The position numbers were made by a program, and so were the translations under genes. From NCBI GenBank assembly GCA_965199135.1, contig OZ240685.1:3162001-3226000 (forward strand): a stretch of DNA of 64,000 nucleotides, in the 5' to 3' direction. The notes under the pieces were generated by a model that was not told where the DNA came from, searched no databases, and saw only the letters and a list, made by a program, of their open reading frames with translations. The DNA is from EB88 sp965199135 (GTDB lineage: Bacteria > Acidobacteriota > Terriglobia > Terriglobales > Acidobacteriaceae). Positions 8,637-18,030 of the stretch are shown piece by piece (position 1 is the stretch's first letter; each line of letters starts with the position of its first letter).

Positions 8637-9779
8637 TTACTTCCCTTTCCACTCGTCCATCATCTTGCGGAAGTCGTTGAAAAGGTAGTGGGAGTCGTGC
8701 GGCCCCGGGCTTGCCTCGGGGTGGTACTGCACGCTCAGCAGCGGCATGGTGCGGTGGCGCAAGCCTTCCAGCGTCTGGTCGTTCAGGTTGATATGCGTCA
8801 GGTCGACTTCATTCGCGTTGAGCGAGTCGGGATCGACCGCATAGTTGTGGTTCTGGCTTGTGATCTCGACACGCCCGCTCGACAGCTGCTTTACCGGGTG
8901 ATTGCCGCCGTGGTGGCCGAACTTAAGCTTGAAGGTCCTGCCGCCCAGCGCCTGCCCGATCAGTTGGTGACCGAGGCAGATCCCGAATACCGGCGTCTTG
9001 CCGGCGAGACCGCGAATGGCTTCCGTCGCATAGGTCAGCGGCTCCGGATCGCCTGGGCCGTTTGACAGAAAGACGCCATCCGGCGCGAGCGCGAGCACAT
9101 CGTCCGCAGTCGTGCGCGCAGGCACCACTGTGACGCGACAACCCTGCGCACCGAGCATGTGCAGGATGTTTGACTTGATGCCGTAGTCGTAGGCAACGAC
9201 ATGGAGGTTGCAGTCGCCCTGCACCTCATCAATCCCGGGCCGCAACGGATCTTCGTTGCGCTGCTTCCACTCGTAGGCGGTCTTGGTGCTGACGATGCTG
9301 GCGAGATCGGTGCCATCCATCTTCTGGATCGCCTTGGCCTTTGCCACAAGCGCATCGGTGTCAGGCGTTTCGTTCTCGCCAAACATCGCGATCACGCCAC
9401 GCATCACACCGTTGTTGCGCAGGTGCCGCACAAGGGCGCGCGTATCGATCTCAGAAAGCACGGGAACGTTGTAGCGTTCGAGGTACTCGTCGGCGACCTG
9501 CTCGGAGCGCCAGTTGGAACTGACAGTCGAGAACTCGCGGACGATGAGTCCTTCGATGTAAGGGCGGCTTGCTTCCGCGTCGGCCTGGTTGGTTCCGTAA
9601 TTGCCAATCTGGGGATTGGTAAGGACAACGATCTGGCCCGCATAGGACGGATCGGTGAAAATTTCCTGGTATCCGGTCAGCGAGGTGTTAAAAACAACCT
9701 CTCCGGAGCACTCGGTCCTGGCTCCGTAGCCTTCACCGCGGAAGATGCGCCCGTCTTCGAGCGCAAGTATCGCCTGCAT
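8637..9779 (-). CDS. carA: Carbamoyl-phosphate synthase small (glutaminase) subunit
   Basis: 380 aa from ATG 9779, the usual family start (MQAILALEDG); the in-frame start eight codons upstream is disfavoured because a TTGGAG Shine-Dalgarno sits just before 9779. The N-terminal CPSase small-chain domain (1-150) has the GEVVFNTSLTGYQE signature. The class I glutamine amidotransferase domain (about 190-370) has catalytic Cys268 in FGICLGHQ and His353/Glu355 in QYHPEAS. It hydrolyses glutamine and channels ammonia to CarB. It is the first gene of the carA-carB operon. Confidence 0.97.
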   Translation of the reverse strand: MQAILALEDGRIFRGEGYGARTECSGEVVFNTSLTGYQEIFTDPSYAGQIVVLTNPQIGNYGTNQADAEASRPYIEGLIVREFSTVSSNWRSEQVADEYLERYNVPVLSEIDTRALVRHLRNNGVMRGVIAMFGENETPDTDALVAKAKAIQKMDGTDLASIVSTKTAYEWKQRNEDPLRPGIDEVQGDCNLHVVAYDYGIKSNILHMLGAQGCRVTVVPARTTADDVLALAPDGVFLSNGPGDPEPLTYATEAIRGLAGKTPVFGICLGHQLIGQALGGRTFKLKFGHHGGNHPVKQLSSGRVEITSQNHNYAVDPDSLNANEVDLTHINLNDQTLEGLRHRTMPLLSVQYHPEASPGPHDSHYLFNDFRKMMDEWKGK

Positions 9780-9920
9780 CGCAGCTCCAACACGTAGATT
9801 CAATCGATGGTAACAGGTATGACCGGCTCACGTGACGCCCACCCTGCTCGTAGCGCCTGCAGCTGCACGAACAGCGCTGCATTTCTGTCGGCGCATCTCA
9901 CCGAGTGAGGAGCACAACAG

Positions 9921-10835
9921 ATGAAAGCAGTGATCTTGCATGCGTATGGCGACGTGAAGCAGCTGAGCCTCGAAGACGATGAAGAGATCCCCGCAGTCGG
10001 CGCGGGCGAGGTGCGCGTGCGTGTGCACGCCACCAGCATCAATCCCATCGACTGGAAGCTTCGCTCCGGCGCCGCGAAGGACCGCTTTCCGCTCGACCTG
10101 CCGGAGATCCTCGGCGTCGATCTCGCAGGAGAGGTGGATGAAATCGGCGAAGGGGTCGAGGGCTTTCCGAAGGGAATGCGCGTGATGGCGCGGGCCGGTG
10201 GGACGTACGCCGAGTTCACCACCGCGAAGGGGGACACGCTGGCGCCCATTCCTGACGCACTCAGCTACGCGCAGGCAGCCGCTCTGCCGCTGGTTCTCCT
10301 GACGGGCACACAGCTGATCGAGCGCGCAGCCAAGGTGCAGGCCGGCCAGACCATCCTGATCACGGGCGCGCTCGGTAGCGTCGGGCGGGTTGCAGTCCAT
10401 GTGGCCCGGCAAAAGGGAGCGAGGGTCGTGGCTGGCGTCCGCGCCTCACAGAAGGAAGAAGCAGCCCGACTCGGCGCGGAGGAAGTGGTCGCACTCGATG
10501 ACCCGAAGGAGCTGGCGCACTACCACGAGCTCGACGCGGTCGCGGACACCGTTGGCGGCGTGGTGGGCGAGCATGCAATCAAGACCCTGCGTGATGGCGG
10601 TGTGTATGCAACGGTGGTGGGGCCGCCGAAGCAGGCGCCTGACCGCGGCATCCGGGTCGAAGCGATGATGGCTGTGGCGGATGCCTCCCGCCTGTATGAG
10701 CTCGCCGACGAAGTCGCCCGTGGTGGCCTGGTCATTCCGATCGCGGGGACCTTCCCGCTCGAGCAGATCCAGCAAGCGACGACGCTTGCCGAAAGTGGTG
10801 GCACCGGCGGCAAAATCGTCATCACCATCGACTAG
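9921..10835 (+). CDS. NADP-dependent quinone oxidoreductase-like MDR protein
   Basis: 304 aa in the medium-chain dehydrogenase/reductase superfamily. The N-terminal GroES-like domain (1-120) carries INPIDWKLRSG and a LPEILGVDLAGEVDEIG segment. The Rossmann domain has the dinucleotide loop TGALGSVGR near residue 155. There are no zinc-ligand cysteines, so it belongs with the QOR/zeta-crystallin-like, zinc-free oxidoreductases that reduce quinones or enones with NAD(P)H. GAGGAG lies 9 nt before the ATG. It stands alone, divergent from carA and convergent with hemD, sharing a large inverted repeat at its 3' end. Confidence 0.85.
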   Translation: MKAVILHAYGDVKQLSLEDDEEIPAVGAGEVRVRVHATSINPIDWKLRSGAAKDRFPLDLPEILGVDLAGEVDEIGEGVEGFPKGMRVMARAGGTYAEFTTAKGDTLAPIPDALSYAQAAALPLVLLTGTQLIERAAKVQAGQTILITGALGSVGRVAVHVARQKGARVVAGVRASQKEEAARLGAEEVVALDDPKELAHYHELDAVADTVGGVVGEHAIKTLRDGGVYATVVGPPKQAPDRGIRVEAMMAVADASRLYELADEVARGGLVIPIAGTFPLEQIQQATTLAESGGTGGKIVITID

Positions 10836-10843
10836 CCTGTGGA

Positions 10844-10883
10844 GCGCAGCCCGGGCTCGGCTATGGCCGCGCCCGGGCTGCGC
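10844..10883. terminator. Inverted repeat at the convergent oxidoreductase/hemD ends
   Basis: Perfect 13-bp arms (GCGCAGCCCGGGC and its complement) flank a 14-nt loop between the two convergent stop codons; one arm lies inside the hemD 3' end. There is no clear T-run, so this may be a stability hairpin or a Rho-assisted bidirectional terminator. Confidence 0.5.
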
Positions 10884-11646
10884 CTGCGACGTAGCTCTCG
10901 ATCGCTTTCACCAATCCGGCAACCGTGTGTTCCGCAGCTTCCGTCGCTGGCTCCACGCCAAGCGAGCGAAGGGTCTGGCTAGTAATGGGCCCGATCGAGC
11001 AGGCCGCCGTTCTCTTGAAGACCTCCATTGCGCGCCCGCTCGTAAGCAGCCGAACGAAGTGCTCGGCGGTCGATGAGCTGGTAAACGTCACCGCGTCGAT
11101 CTGCCCCGTTCCGCCGAATGCCTCGCCGAGCTGCCCTGCAGCCTCGGGTGCCTCGATCGTCCGGTATGCATCGACGACGTCGAGGTCGGCGCCAGCGGCG
11201 CGAAGGCCATCCGGCAGAACATCCCGCGCCACAGCTGCCCGGACCAGCAGCATGCGCTTTCCCCTGGCACCGGGTGCAAGCGCGGCGAGCACCGACTCTG
11301 CAACCGCAGGTGTTGGGACCAGATCCACCCGCAAGCCTGCTGTTGCGAGGGCCTGTGCGGTCGCAGGCCCCACGGCAACCGTGTAGGGCTGCCACGGCCA
11401 GGGCAGCGGCCGCCGCTCGCGAAGCACGGCTGCCGTGTTGGCGCTGGTCACAATCAGCGTGTCGTAGGAACCGATTGTTGCGAGCGCCGCATCAAGCGCC
11501 GCGTAGGACGAGGGGGGCTCGATGCGGATCAGCGGGATCTCCAGCACCTCCGCCCCAAGCTCTCTGAGTGCCTGCGACAGCGTGCTGCTCTGCTCGCGAG
11601 TGCGGGTCACCAGCACGCGCCACCCGGCGAGAGCCCCCGAGGCCAT
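10861..11646 (-). CDS. hemD: Uroporphyrinogen-III synthase
   Basis: 261 aa. It cyclises hydroxymethylbilane to uroporphyrinogen III. The family has few invariant residues, but the alternating two-domain layout is visible: N-terminal VLVTRTREQSSTLSQALRELG, then SYDTLIVTSANTAAV at about 70-85, and TFTSSSTAEHFVRLL in the second domain followed by a CSIGPITSQTLRSLG helix. It follows hemC with a 2-nt gap and is last of the ccsA-hemA-hemC-hemD operon, which confirms the assignment. Confidence 0.92.
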   Translation of the reverse strand: MASGALAGWRVLVTRTREQSSTLSQALRELGAEVLEIPLIRIEPPSSYAALDAALATIGSYDTLIVTSANTAAVLRERRPLPWPWQPYTVAVGPATAQALATAGLRVDLVPTPAVAESVLAALAPGARGKRMLLVRAAVARDVLPDGLRAAGADLDVVDAYRTIEAPEAAGQLGEAFGGTGQIDAVTFTSSSTAEHFVRLLTSGRAMEVFKRTAACSIGPITSQTLRSLGVEPATEAAEHTVAGLVKAIESYVAGAARARP

Positions 11647-11648
11647 GG

Positions 11649-12554
11649 CTAGCGGGCGAGGAGCGCGCCCGCGCCCTGGCGAAGCAGCTCTTCCGCAAGC
11701 CGCCCACCCAGGACGCGGGGATCCTCTTCTGTGCGGTGTTCCAACGCGATGCGGACCGCGGCACCCGACTCGGGCACGGACACCGAGCCCGTAATCTGCC
11801 AGTGGTCGCGATGACGCTCGCAGTAGATGCCGATCGGCACCTGGCAGCCGCCGCCAAGCGCGCCAAGCGCCGTACGCTCCGCCGTGACGGCAAAGCGTGT
11901 GTCCGGGTCGTCGAGGAAATGCAAAGCATCGGCGACCGCGTGATCCCCTGCGCGGACTTCAATCCCGAGCGCACCCTGCCCGGCGGCCGGGCAGACGATC
12001 TCCGGGGACAACCGCTCACACAGCTGCGCTGTCCTGCCGAGCCGATCGAGGCCCGCGCAGGCCAGCACGCAGGCCTCCGCCTCTCCGGCCATCATCTTGC
12101 GCAGGCGCGTATCGACGTTGCCGCGAAATTCGATGTACTCGAGATCCCTCCGGAAGGCCCGCAACTGCGACTGGCGTCGCAGGCTGCTCGTACCCACACG
12201 AGCGCCCGAGGGGAGCGACGCGAAACTCTCAAAGCGGTCGGACACAAATGCGTCCCGCGGGTCGGCACGTTTGGGCAACGCGGCGAGCGCAAACGCGGGG
12301 TCCAGTTCGGTCGGCAGATCCTTCAGGCTGTGCACCGCGAGGTCAACGCGACCCTCGGACAGCGCCTCCTCGATCTCCTTGGTGAACATTCCCTTGGTGC
12401 CTACCTTGTTGAAGGCGATGCCCTGCAGCCGATCGCCGGTGGTGCGGATGATCTCGATTGTGACCTCGTGCCCAGCCTCCCGCAGGAGCGCGGCAATATG
12501 GTCTGACTGCCAGCGGGCGAGCGCCGAGCCACGGGATCCGATCCGGATGTGCAT
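11649..12554 (-). CDS. hemC: Hydroxymethylbilane synthase (porphobilinogen deaminase)
   Basis: 301 aa. It polymerises four porphobilinogens into hydroxymethylbilane on a dipyrromethane cofactor. The N-terminal IRIGSRGSALARWQ signature, the VGTKGMFTKEIEEAL region, the AVHSLKDLPT motif with catalytic Asp79, and the substrate-binding GTSSLRRQSQL are all present. Cys237 in LGGGCQVPIG is the cofactor attachment residue. The start overlaps the hemA stop by one base, giving tight coupling. Confidence 0.97.
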   Translation of the reverse strand: MHIRIGSRGSALARWQSDHIAALLREAGHEVTIEIIRTTGDRLQGIAFNKVGTKGMFTKEIEEALSEGRVDLAVHSLKDLPTELDPAFALAALPKRADPRDAFVSDRFESFASLPSGARVGTSSLRRQSQLRAFRRDLEYIEFRGNVDTRLRKMMAGEAEACVLACAGLDRLGRTAQLCERLSPEIVCPAAGQGALGIEVRAGDHAVADALHFLDDPDTRFAVTAERTALGALGGGCQVPIGIYCERHRDHWQITGSVSVPESGAAVRIALEHRTEEDPRVLGGRLAEELLRQGAGALLAR

Positions 12555-13897
12555 CAGCGACGCTCCACGGGCTGTGCTTCTTCGATGCGAGGCTGGCTGG
12601 TCTCCGGGGCCGGCGCAGCGACTTCGGACGCCGCACCCTCGTGCCCGTCCGGGAGCTGAAACGTGTTCTTCAGCAACGAGAGCCGCTCCCCATCCCCATC
12701 CTGGGCAGCCGAGCGCAGCGCCTGCAGCGGCGCATGCAGAAACTTGTTCGCAAGCCCGCGTGTGAGCGCCTCCACCGCCTCCCGCTGGGCAGGCGTCAAC
12801 CCTTCGAGACGCGCCGCGGCCCGGCGAAGCTCGGCCTGGCGCATTGCCTCCACGCTGCTTTGCAGTGCCCGCAGGGTCGGCACCGCATCGAGAACCTGGG
12901 TGCGCCGGCTGAACTGCTCCACCTCCGCCTCGACCATCCGTTCTGCGTTCGCAGCCTCGCGCGAACGGTCCTGCAGGTTTGCCGAGGCGACGCTCTGCAG
13001 GTCGTCGATGTCGTACAGGAAAACCCCATCAACCTTGTTCATCTCGGGGTCCACATCGCGCGGCACCGCGATGTCGATGAAGAACATTGGCCGCCCCTTG
13101 CGCTTGTGAAGAAAGCGCACCCCGTCTTCCCGCCGGAAGACAAACTCGTGCGATCCGGTCGAGGTGATCAGGATGTCGGCCTGGTCCGCACCCGAAAGCA
13201 GCTCACCAAACGGCAGGACGCGGCCACCGAAGCTCTGCGCCAGCCGCTCAGCTCGCGCCTCGGTACGATTGGTGACCGTAATCGAGCTGGCCCCCTGCGC
13301 AAGCAGGTGCCGCGCCGCCAGCTCACCCATCTTGCCTGCGCCGACCAGCAACACCCTCTTGCCCGCGAGCGAGCCAAAGATCTTCAACGCCAGGTCAACT
13401 GCCACGCTTGCGATCGAAACCGAGCTGGACCCAATCGCCGTCTCGGTTCGCACCCGCTTGGCCGCGGCGAAGGCCGACTGCAACAGCCGCTCCAGCTCCG
13501 GTCCGACGACGCCTGCGCCCCTGGCCGCAGCGAAGGCTTCCTTCACCTGGCCCAGAATCTGCGGCTCACCGACGACCATAGAGTCGAGGCTCGCTGCCAC
13601 GCGGAACAGGTGCCGCACCGCCTCGCGATCGCGGAACTGGTACACGTGCGAGCGCAGAGCCTGCGCATTCACGGGAAAGCGCTCCGCGAGGAACCGCAGG
13701 AGATCAGGGGCCTCCTCGGCGTAGGCGACGCACAACTCCACCCGGTTGCAGGTGGACACGATCATCGCCTCCTGCACGTCAGGCCACGCGCGCAGGTCTG
13801 CGAGCGCCGCGGCGAGATCATCCGCGGTGATGGCCACCTGCTCACGCAACTCCACGGGCGCGTTGCGGTGGTTCAGGCCTGTGAGCAGAAACCTCAT
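12554..13897 (-). CDS. hemA: Glutamyl-tRNA reductase
   Basis: 447 aa from ATG 13897; the longer open frame upstream is inside ccsA and is rejected because the family begins MRFLLTGLNHRNAPVELRE. It reduces glutamyl-tRNA to glutamate-1-semialdehyde, the entry to C5-pathway tetrapyrrole synthesis. Catalytic Cys50 lies in STCNRVE, the NADPH-binding domain has LLVGAGKMGELAARHL, and a C-terminal dimerisation helix follows, with a Pro/Glu-rich tail after about residue 410. The start codon overlaps the ccsA stop as ATGA. No hemL or hemB is in the window. Confidence 0.97.
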   Translation of the reverse strand: MRFLLTGLNHRNAPVELREQVAITADDLAAALADLRAWPDVQEAMIVSTCNRVELCVAYAEEAPDLLRFLAERFPVNAQALRSHVYQFRDREAVRHLFRVAASLDSMVVGEPQILGQVKEAFAAARGAGVVGPELERLLQSAFAAAKRVRTETAIGSSSVSIASVAVDLALKIFGSLAGKRVLLVGAGKMGELAARHLLAQGASSITVTNRTEARAERLAQSFGGRVLPFGELLSGADQADILITSTGSHEFVFRREDGVRFLHKRKGRPMFFIDIAVPRDVDPEMNKVDGVFLYDIDDLQSVASANLQDRSREAANAERMVEAEVEQFSRRTQVLDAVPTLRALQSSVEAMRQAELRRAAARLEGLTPAQREAVEALTRGLANKFLHAPLQALRSAAQDGDGERLSLLKNTFQLPDGHEGAASEVAAPAPETSQPRIEEAQPVERR

Positions 13898-14709
13898 GGA
13901 GCCGAGAACCTGTGGACGGAGCTGAGCAGATTCGCAGCCCAGACGCTCAGAACCACCAGGAAGGCGATCGAAGACACATAGACGGCCTGCCGCCCGCGCA
14001 GCCCCTTGGACTGGCGCACCAGCAGGATCAAGACGTAGACCAGCCACATGCCGAAGGAGAGCAGCACCTTGGGATCGAGGAAGTAGGTCGCCCCGACCCG
14101 CTCCTGCGCGATCAGCGAGCCGGCAAAGAGCCCAAATGTCATGCAGAGGAAGCCGAGAACCAGTGTTGTCTGCGAAATGCGATCCATTGTTTCAAGCGGC
14201 GGCAGCCACGAGAAGAAGCCGGGAGCAGCCTTGTCCTTCAGGCGCCGCTCCTGCAGCAGGTAGAGAAAGCTGGCCAACAGTGAGAACACGAGTGCCGTGT
14301 CGGCTGTAAGCAGAGCCGCAACGTGTACCGCGACCCAGCCGCCGCGCACCAGGGGGGAGGAAAATGTATAGCGATCCGGCCCGAGCGCCGAGGGAAGCGC
14401 CAGCAAAAAGGCCATCGGGAGGGCAAACAATCCGAAGGAGACGGTCCGGTAGCGGGCAGCAATCAGCAGAAAGGCCGAAGCGACCAGCAGCCCGAGGGCA
14501 GCCTGGACCTCGTGGACGCCGGCCGGAACGAAGCGATGGGTCCGGGCGAATGCCTCAGCGAACGCAACGCATTGCAACACGGCAGCTGAAAGCGCCAGCA
14601 TCATGCAGGCGGTTCGAAAACGAACGCGGCCCCACAACACAGCCGGCAAGGCGCACAGGCTTGCCGCTCCGTACATCGCTGTCGCACCGCGTATCCAGAG
14701 CAGCTCCAT
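13894..14709 (-). CDS. Cytochrome c assembly / HemX-type membrane protein
   Basis: 271 aa from ATG 14709. The frame also opens 23 codons further up, but a TATACT box and a GAAAGG Shine-Dalgarno just upstream fix 14709. Eight or so hydrophobic segments match the CcsA/CcmC (PF01578) fold. The segments VRGGWVAVHVAALLTADTALVFSL and VGATYFLDPKVLLSFGMWLVYVL provide the conserved histidines and the region where the tryptophan-rich heme loop sits in relatives. Next to hemA this is the HemX arrangement, where the protein influences GluTR level or heme delivery. Which of cytochrome c maturation or HemA control it serves is uncertain. Confidence 0.8.
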   Translation of the reverse strand: MELLWIRGATAMYGAASLCALPAVLWGRVRFRTACMMLALSAAVLQCVAFAEAFARTHRFVPAGVHEVQAALGLLVASAFLLIAARYRTVSFGLFALPMAFLLALPSALGPDRYTFSSPLVRGGWVAVHVAALLTADTALVFSLLASFLYLLQERRLKDKAAPGFFSWLPPLETMDRISQTTLVLGFLCMTFGLFAGSLIAQERVGATYFLDPKVLLSFGMWLVYVLILLVRQSKGLRGRQAVYVSSIAFLVVLSVWAANLLSSVHRFSAP

Positions 14710-14733
14710 GCACCTTTCCAGATGTCCAGTATA
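14710..14733 (-). promoter_or_regulatory. Promoter -10 and ribosome site of the ccsA-hemACD operon
   Basis: On the minus strand TATACT (14728-14733) is followed by a short leader carrying GGAAAGG, 5 nt before the ATG at 14709. This contrasts with the leaderless layout of other genes here. Confidence 0.5.
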
Positions 14734-14955
14734 CGAAAACGCTTCTCCGCCGAGAACGCTGCTCCTTGATGAGGCCAATGCAGGCTCTCCCGGTCAGCCC
14801 TGCTGCGGTGGTTCAAAAGTATTTCTCCCGGCGCGGCAACGAAAAGAGTAAGGGTGTTCATCTCTCACTCTGTCAGCATGATGCAGTGTGCCGAGCGACA
14901 CCTTGGCGGCGCGCTCGACAACGTTCAAGCACACAAGCACCGGAGGGTGAATCAA

Positions 14956-15216
14956 ATGTCCGATTACCGCGTACAAGCAGGGGATATCCAGGAAGATCAG
15001 GTCACTTCGTTGATGGAGAGCTACAGCGCAAAGCTGCCGAGCTCCTTCTTTCTCGGCGCTTCTTTCGCCTCCATCATCGGTTCGCTCATCCTGAAGACAC
15101 AGGGCAAGGATGAAAACGCATTGTTCGTCGGCCAATGGGCGGCGCCGTTCCTGCTGCTCGGGATCTACAACAAGATGGTGAAGCAGCATGGCTCGGATGC
15201 TGATACTCGCGACTAG
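14956..15216 (+). CDS. Small membrane-associated protein of unknown function
   Basis: 86 aa from ATG 14956, chosen over an upstream in-frame start because GGAGGG lies 9 nt ahead. The N-terminal 30 residues are polar (MSDYRVQAGDIQEDQVTSLM). Two hydrophobic stretches follow (SSFFLGASFASIIGSLIL and VGQWAAPFLLLGIYNKM), so two short transmembrane helices are likely. The C-terminus is charged. A classical terminator follows, so it is a single-gene unit. I do not recognise a named family. Confidence 0.65.
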   Translation: MSDYRVQAGDIQEDQVTSLMESYSAKLPSSFFLGASFASIIGSLILKTQGKDENALFVGQWAAPFLLLGIYNKMVKQHGSDADTRD

Positions 15217-15238
15217 TTCGCTCCGTTCCGTCTGAGAG

Positions 15239-15258
15239 GCCGCCCACGGGCGGCTTTT
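15239..15258 (+). terminator. Intrinsic terminator after the 86-aa protein gene
   Basis: GCCGCC pairs with GGCGGC around a CACG loop, followed by TTTT, 23 nt after the stop codon. Confidence 0.8.
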
Positions 15259-15327
15259 CTACGTCTGGATCCAGTTTCCCTCAGCGCGACACAGCCACGT
15301 CTTGGAGCATGCTGCTGTATCCTGTGC

Positions 15328-18030
15328 GTGCCCGTGAGTGATGCCCCCATCCAGCCGACGCTCGACGCCCCCGCGGCGGTCGACGCACGAACTCCCTTTA
15401 TGCGGCAGTACACCGCTGCCAAGCAGCAGAACCCCGAGGCTCTGCTTTTCTTCCGCATGGGCGACTTCTACGAGCTCTTTTTTGAAGATGCCCGGGTCGC
15501 GGCGCGCGAGCTTTCCATCACCCTGACTGCACGCGACCGGGAACGCACGGTGCCCATGTGCGGCGTGCCGTACCACTCGGTCGAAGGGCATCTCACCCGC
15601 CTGCTTCGCCGCGGCTTCCGCGTCGCCATCTGCGAGCAGATGGAAGACCCGAAGCTCACAAAGAAGATCGTTCGCCGCGAAGTGACGCGGGTACTCACGC
15701 CGGGCACGGTCGCCGACAGCGCCCTCGGCGCAGGCGAGAATAACTACCTGTCCGCGGTCTATGCGACAGAGCGCGACGGCGCGCGCGGCGCTGTTCCGGT
15801 GGTCGCGCTCGCGCTGCTCGACCTCTCGACGGGCGAGTTTCGCGCCAGCGAATGGACTGGCGTCGGGGCAGCAGCACTCTGTGCCGACGAGCTGCTGAAT
15901 GCCGGCGCAAGCGAGGTTCTGCTCCCAGGGCGCAATCCCCTGCTCACCTCGGAACCCGCCGCAGTCGAGGCGCTCGCCCGCGTCCGCACCAAGACCACGC
16001 TCGACGACTGGATCTTCACGCCCGACTACGCGATCCCCCTGCTCGAGCGACAGCTTGGAGCACGCTCGCTCGACGGCTTTGGCCTGGCCGGGCACACCGC
16101 GGCTGCCGTTGCTGCGGGGGCGATCCTGCATTACGCGCAGGATACGCAGCGCAGCGCCCTTGCGCATGTCGACAGCCTCCGCTTCTTCGAGCGCGGTGAG
16201 CACCTGCAGCTCGACGCAGTCTCTGTGCGCAATCTTGAACTGATCGAGCCGCTCTTTCGCAACGGTGGCGCCGAGTCCACCCTCGCGCACTGCCTCGACT
16301 GCTGCCAAACCCCGATGGGCAAGCGCCTCTTGCGGGGAAGCATTCTTCGTCCACTCACCAACGCTTCCCGCATTCGCTCGCGCTACAAGGCAGTCGCGGA
16401 ACTGCACCGCCGCCTGATCGAACGCGAGGAGCTTCGCCGTGCACTCGGCAGCGTGCTCGACCTTGAGCGGCTCCTGTCACGCGTTTCGCTCGAGAGTGCA
16501 GGCCCGCGTGACCTCCTCGCGCTCGGGCAGTCCCTGCGACCGCTGCCTGCGCTCTGCACCACGCTCGAAGCGCTCGAGGCCGAAACGTGGAAGGATCTGC
16601 GCGCCCGCATGGACACGCTCGCAGAACTCGAAGAAGCCATCAGCCGTTCGCTGGTTCCTGAACCTCCGCTGACGCTCAACGATGGCGGCGTCATCGCGAG
16701 TGGCGTGCATGAGGAGCTCGACAGCCTGCGCGTACACAGCCGCGACGGTCGAGCTGCGATTGTCGCCATTGAAGACCGCGAGCGCGAACGCACCGGCATC
16801 GCGTCGCTCAAGGTTCGCTTCACCTCGGTCTTCGGTTACTACCTCGAGATCACGCGCAGCAATCTGAAGCATGTCCCTGCCGACTACGAGCGCAAGCAGA
16901 CGCTGGTCAATGCAGAGCGCTTCACAACGCCGGAGTTGAAAGAGCTCGAGCACCGCATTCTGACCGCGCAGGAGCGCTCCGTCGAAATCGAGAAGACGTT
17001 GTTTCTAGCTTTGCGCGCGACCGTGCTCGAGAGTGCGGCGCGCCTTCGCTCCACCAGCGGCGTGCTTGCCGAGGTGGACCTGCTCGCGAACTTCGCCCAC
17101 CTCGCCGCGGAACGTCACTACACCGAGCCCGAGCTGCTCGAGGGGGAGCCGTGTGTGCTTGAAGCCGCGGCAGCGCGCCACCCGGTTATCGAGGCCATGA
17201 TGCAGCGCGTCGGTGTCGAGCGGTTCACCCCCAATGATCTCTACCTCGACAGCGCAACAAGCAATCTCGTGCTCATCACCGGTCCGAATATGGGCGGCAA
17301 GAGCACCTATCTGCGTCAGGCTGCGCTGCTCGTGATCCTCGCGCAGATGGGCTCCTTTGTGCCTGCCACCTCGATGCGCTACTCGCTCGTCGATCGCGTC
17401 TACACCCGCATCGGCGCGAGCGACAACGTGGCGCAGGGGCGTTCGACCTTCATGGTTGAAATGACCGAGACAGCGACGATCCTCAACACCGCGACGCCGC
17501 GCTCGCTCGTGTTGCTCGACGAGATGGGCCGTGGCACCGCAACCTTCGATGGCCTTGCGCTTGCATGGGCGACGCTCGAGCACATCCACAACACCATTGG
17601 CGCGCGTACGCTTTTCGCGACGCACTACCATGAGCTCACCATGCTCGCCGAGCAGCTTGCTCACCTGCGCAACGTACGCGTCTCGGTGAAGGAAACTCCC
17701 GGCGGTATCGTCTTCCTGCACACCATCGAGCCGGGCGCTGCCAACAAGAGTTACGGCATCGATGTCGCGCGACTCGCGGGTGTGCCGCAGCGTGTGCTCA
17801 CCCGCGCCCGGCAGGTGCTGCGCGCGCACGAACGTGCCGAGCGCCATGAGCTTGCAGCCGAGCTCGCCCCCCAGACTGAACCGCTGCAGCTCACCATGTT
17901 CACTCCGCTGTCGCAGCGCATCGTCGACCGCATTGAAGAGACTGACGTCAACACGCTCACGCCGCTGCAGGCTCTGAATCTGTTGCAGGAGCTGCAGGAA
18001 GAGCTGCGGCTCAGCAAGGCCTCCTCGTGA
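15328..18030 (+). CDS. mutS: DNA mismatch repair protein MutS
   Basis: 900 aa. It recognises mismatches as a dimer and recruits MutL. The mismatch-reading Phe-Tyr-Glu motif is in RMGDFYELFF at about 47-49. The connector, core and clamp domains follow, and the C-terminal ATPase has Walker A GPNMGGKST near 652, the ARIGASDNVAQGRSTFMVEM block and LLDEMGRGTATFDG. The start is GTG at 15328 or GTG at 15334: a TATCCT hexamer ends 4 or 10 nt before them. The stop overlaps the nagZ start (GTGA), so transcription continues into the murein-recycling genes. No mutL is in the window. Confidence 0.98.
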   Translation: MPVSDAPIQPTLDAPAAVDARTPFMRQYTAAKQQNPEALLFFRMGDFYELFFEDARVAARELSITLTARDRERTVPMCGVPYHSVEGHLTRLLRRGFRVAICEQMEDPKLTKKIVRREVTRVLTPGTVADSALGAGENNYLSAVYATERDGARGAVPVVALALLDLSTGEFRASEWTGVGAAALCADELLNAGASEVLLPGRNPLLTSEPAAVEALARVRTKTTLDDWIFTPDYAIPLLERQLGARSLDGFGLAGHTAAAVAAGAILHYAQDTQRSALAHVDSLRFFERGEHLQLDAVSVRNLELIEPLFRNGGAESTLAHCLDCCQTPMGKRLLRGSILRPLTNASRIRSRYKAVAELHRRLIEREELRRALGSVLDLERLLSRVSLESAGPRDLLALGQSLRPLPALCTTLEALEAETWKDLRARMDTLAELEEAISRSLVPEPPLTLNDGGVIASGVHEELDSLRVHSRDGRAAIVAIEDRERERTGIASLKVRFTSVFGYYLEITRSNLKHVPADYERKQTLVNAERFTTPELKELEHRILTAQERSVEIEKTLFLALRATVLESAARLRSTSGVLAEVDLLANFAHLAAERHYTEPELLEGEPCVLEAAAARHPVIEAMMQRVGVERFTPNDLYLDSATSNLVLITGPNMGGKSTYLRQAALLVILAQMGSFVPATSMRYSLVDRVYTRIGASDNVAQGRSTFMVEMTETATILNTATPRSLVLLDEMGRGTATFDGLALAWATLEHIHNTIGARTLFATHYHELTMLAEQLAHLRNVRVSVKETPGGIVFLHTIEPGAANKSYGIDVARLAGVPQRVLTRARQVLRAHERAERHELAAELAPQTEPLQLTMFTPLSQRIVDRIEETDVNTLTPLQALNLLQELQEELRLSKASS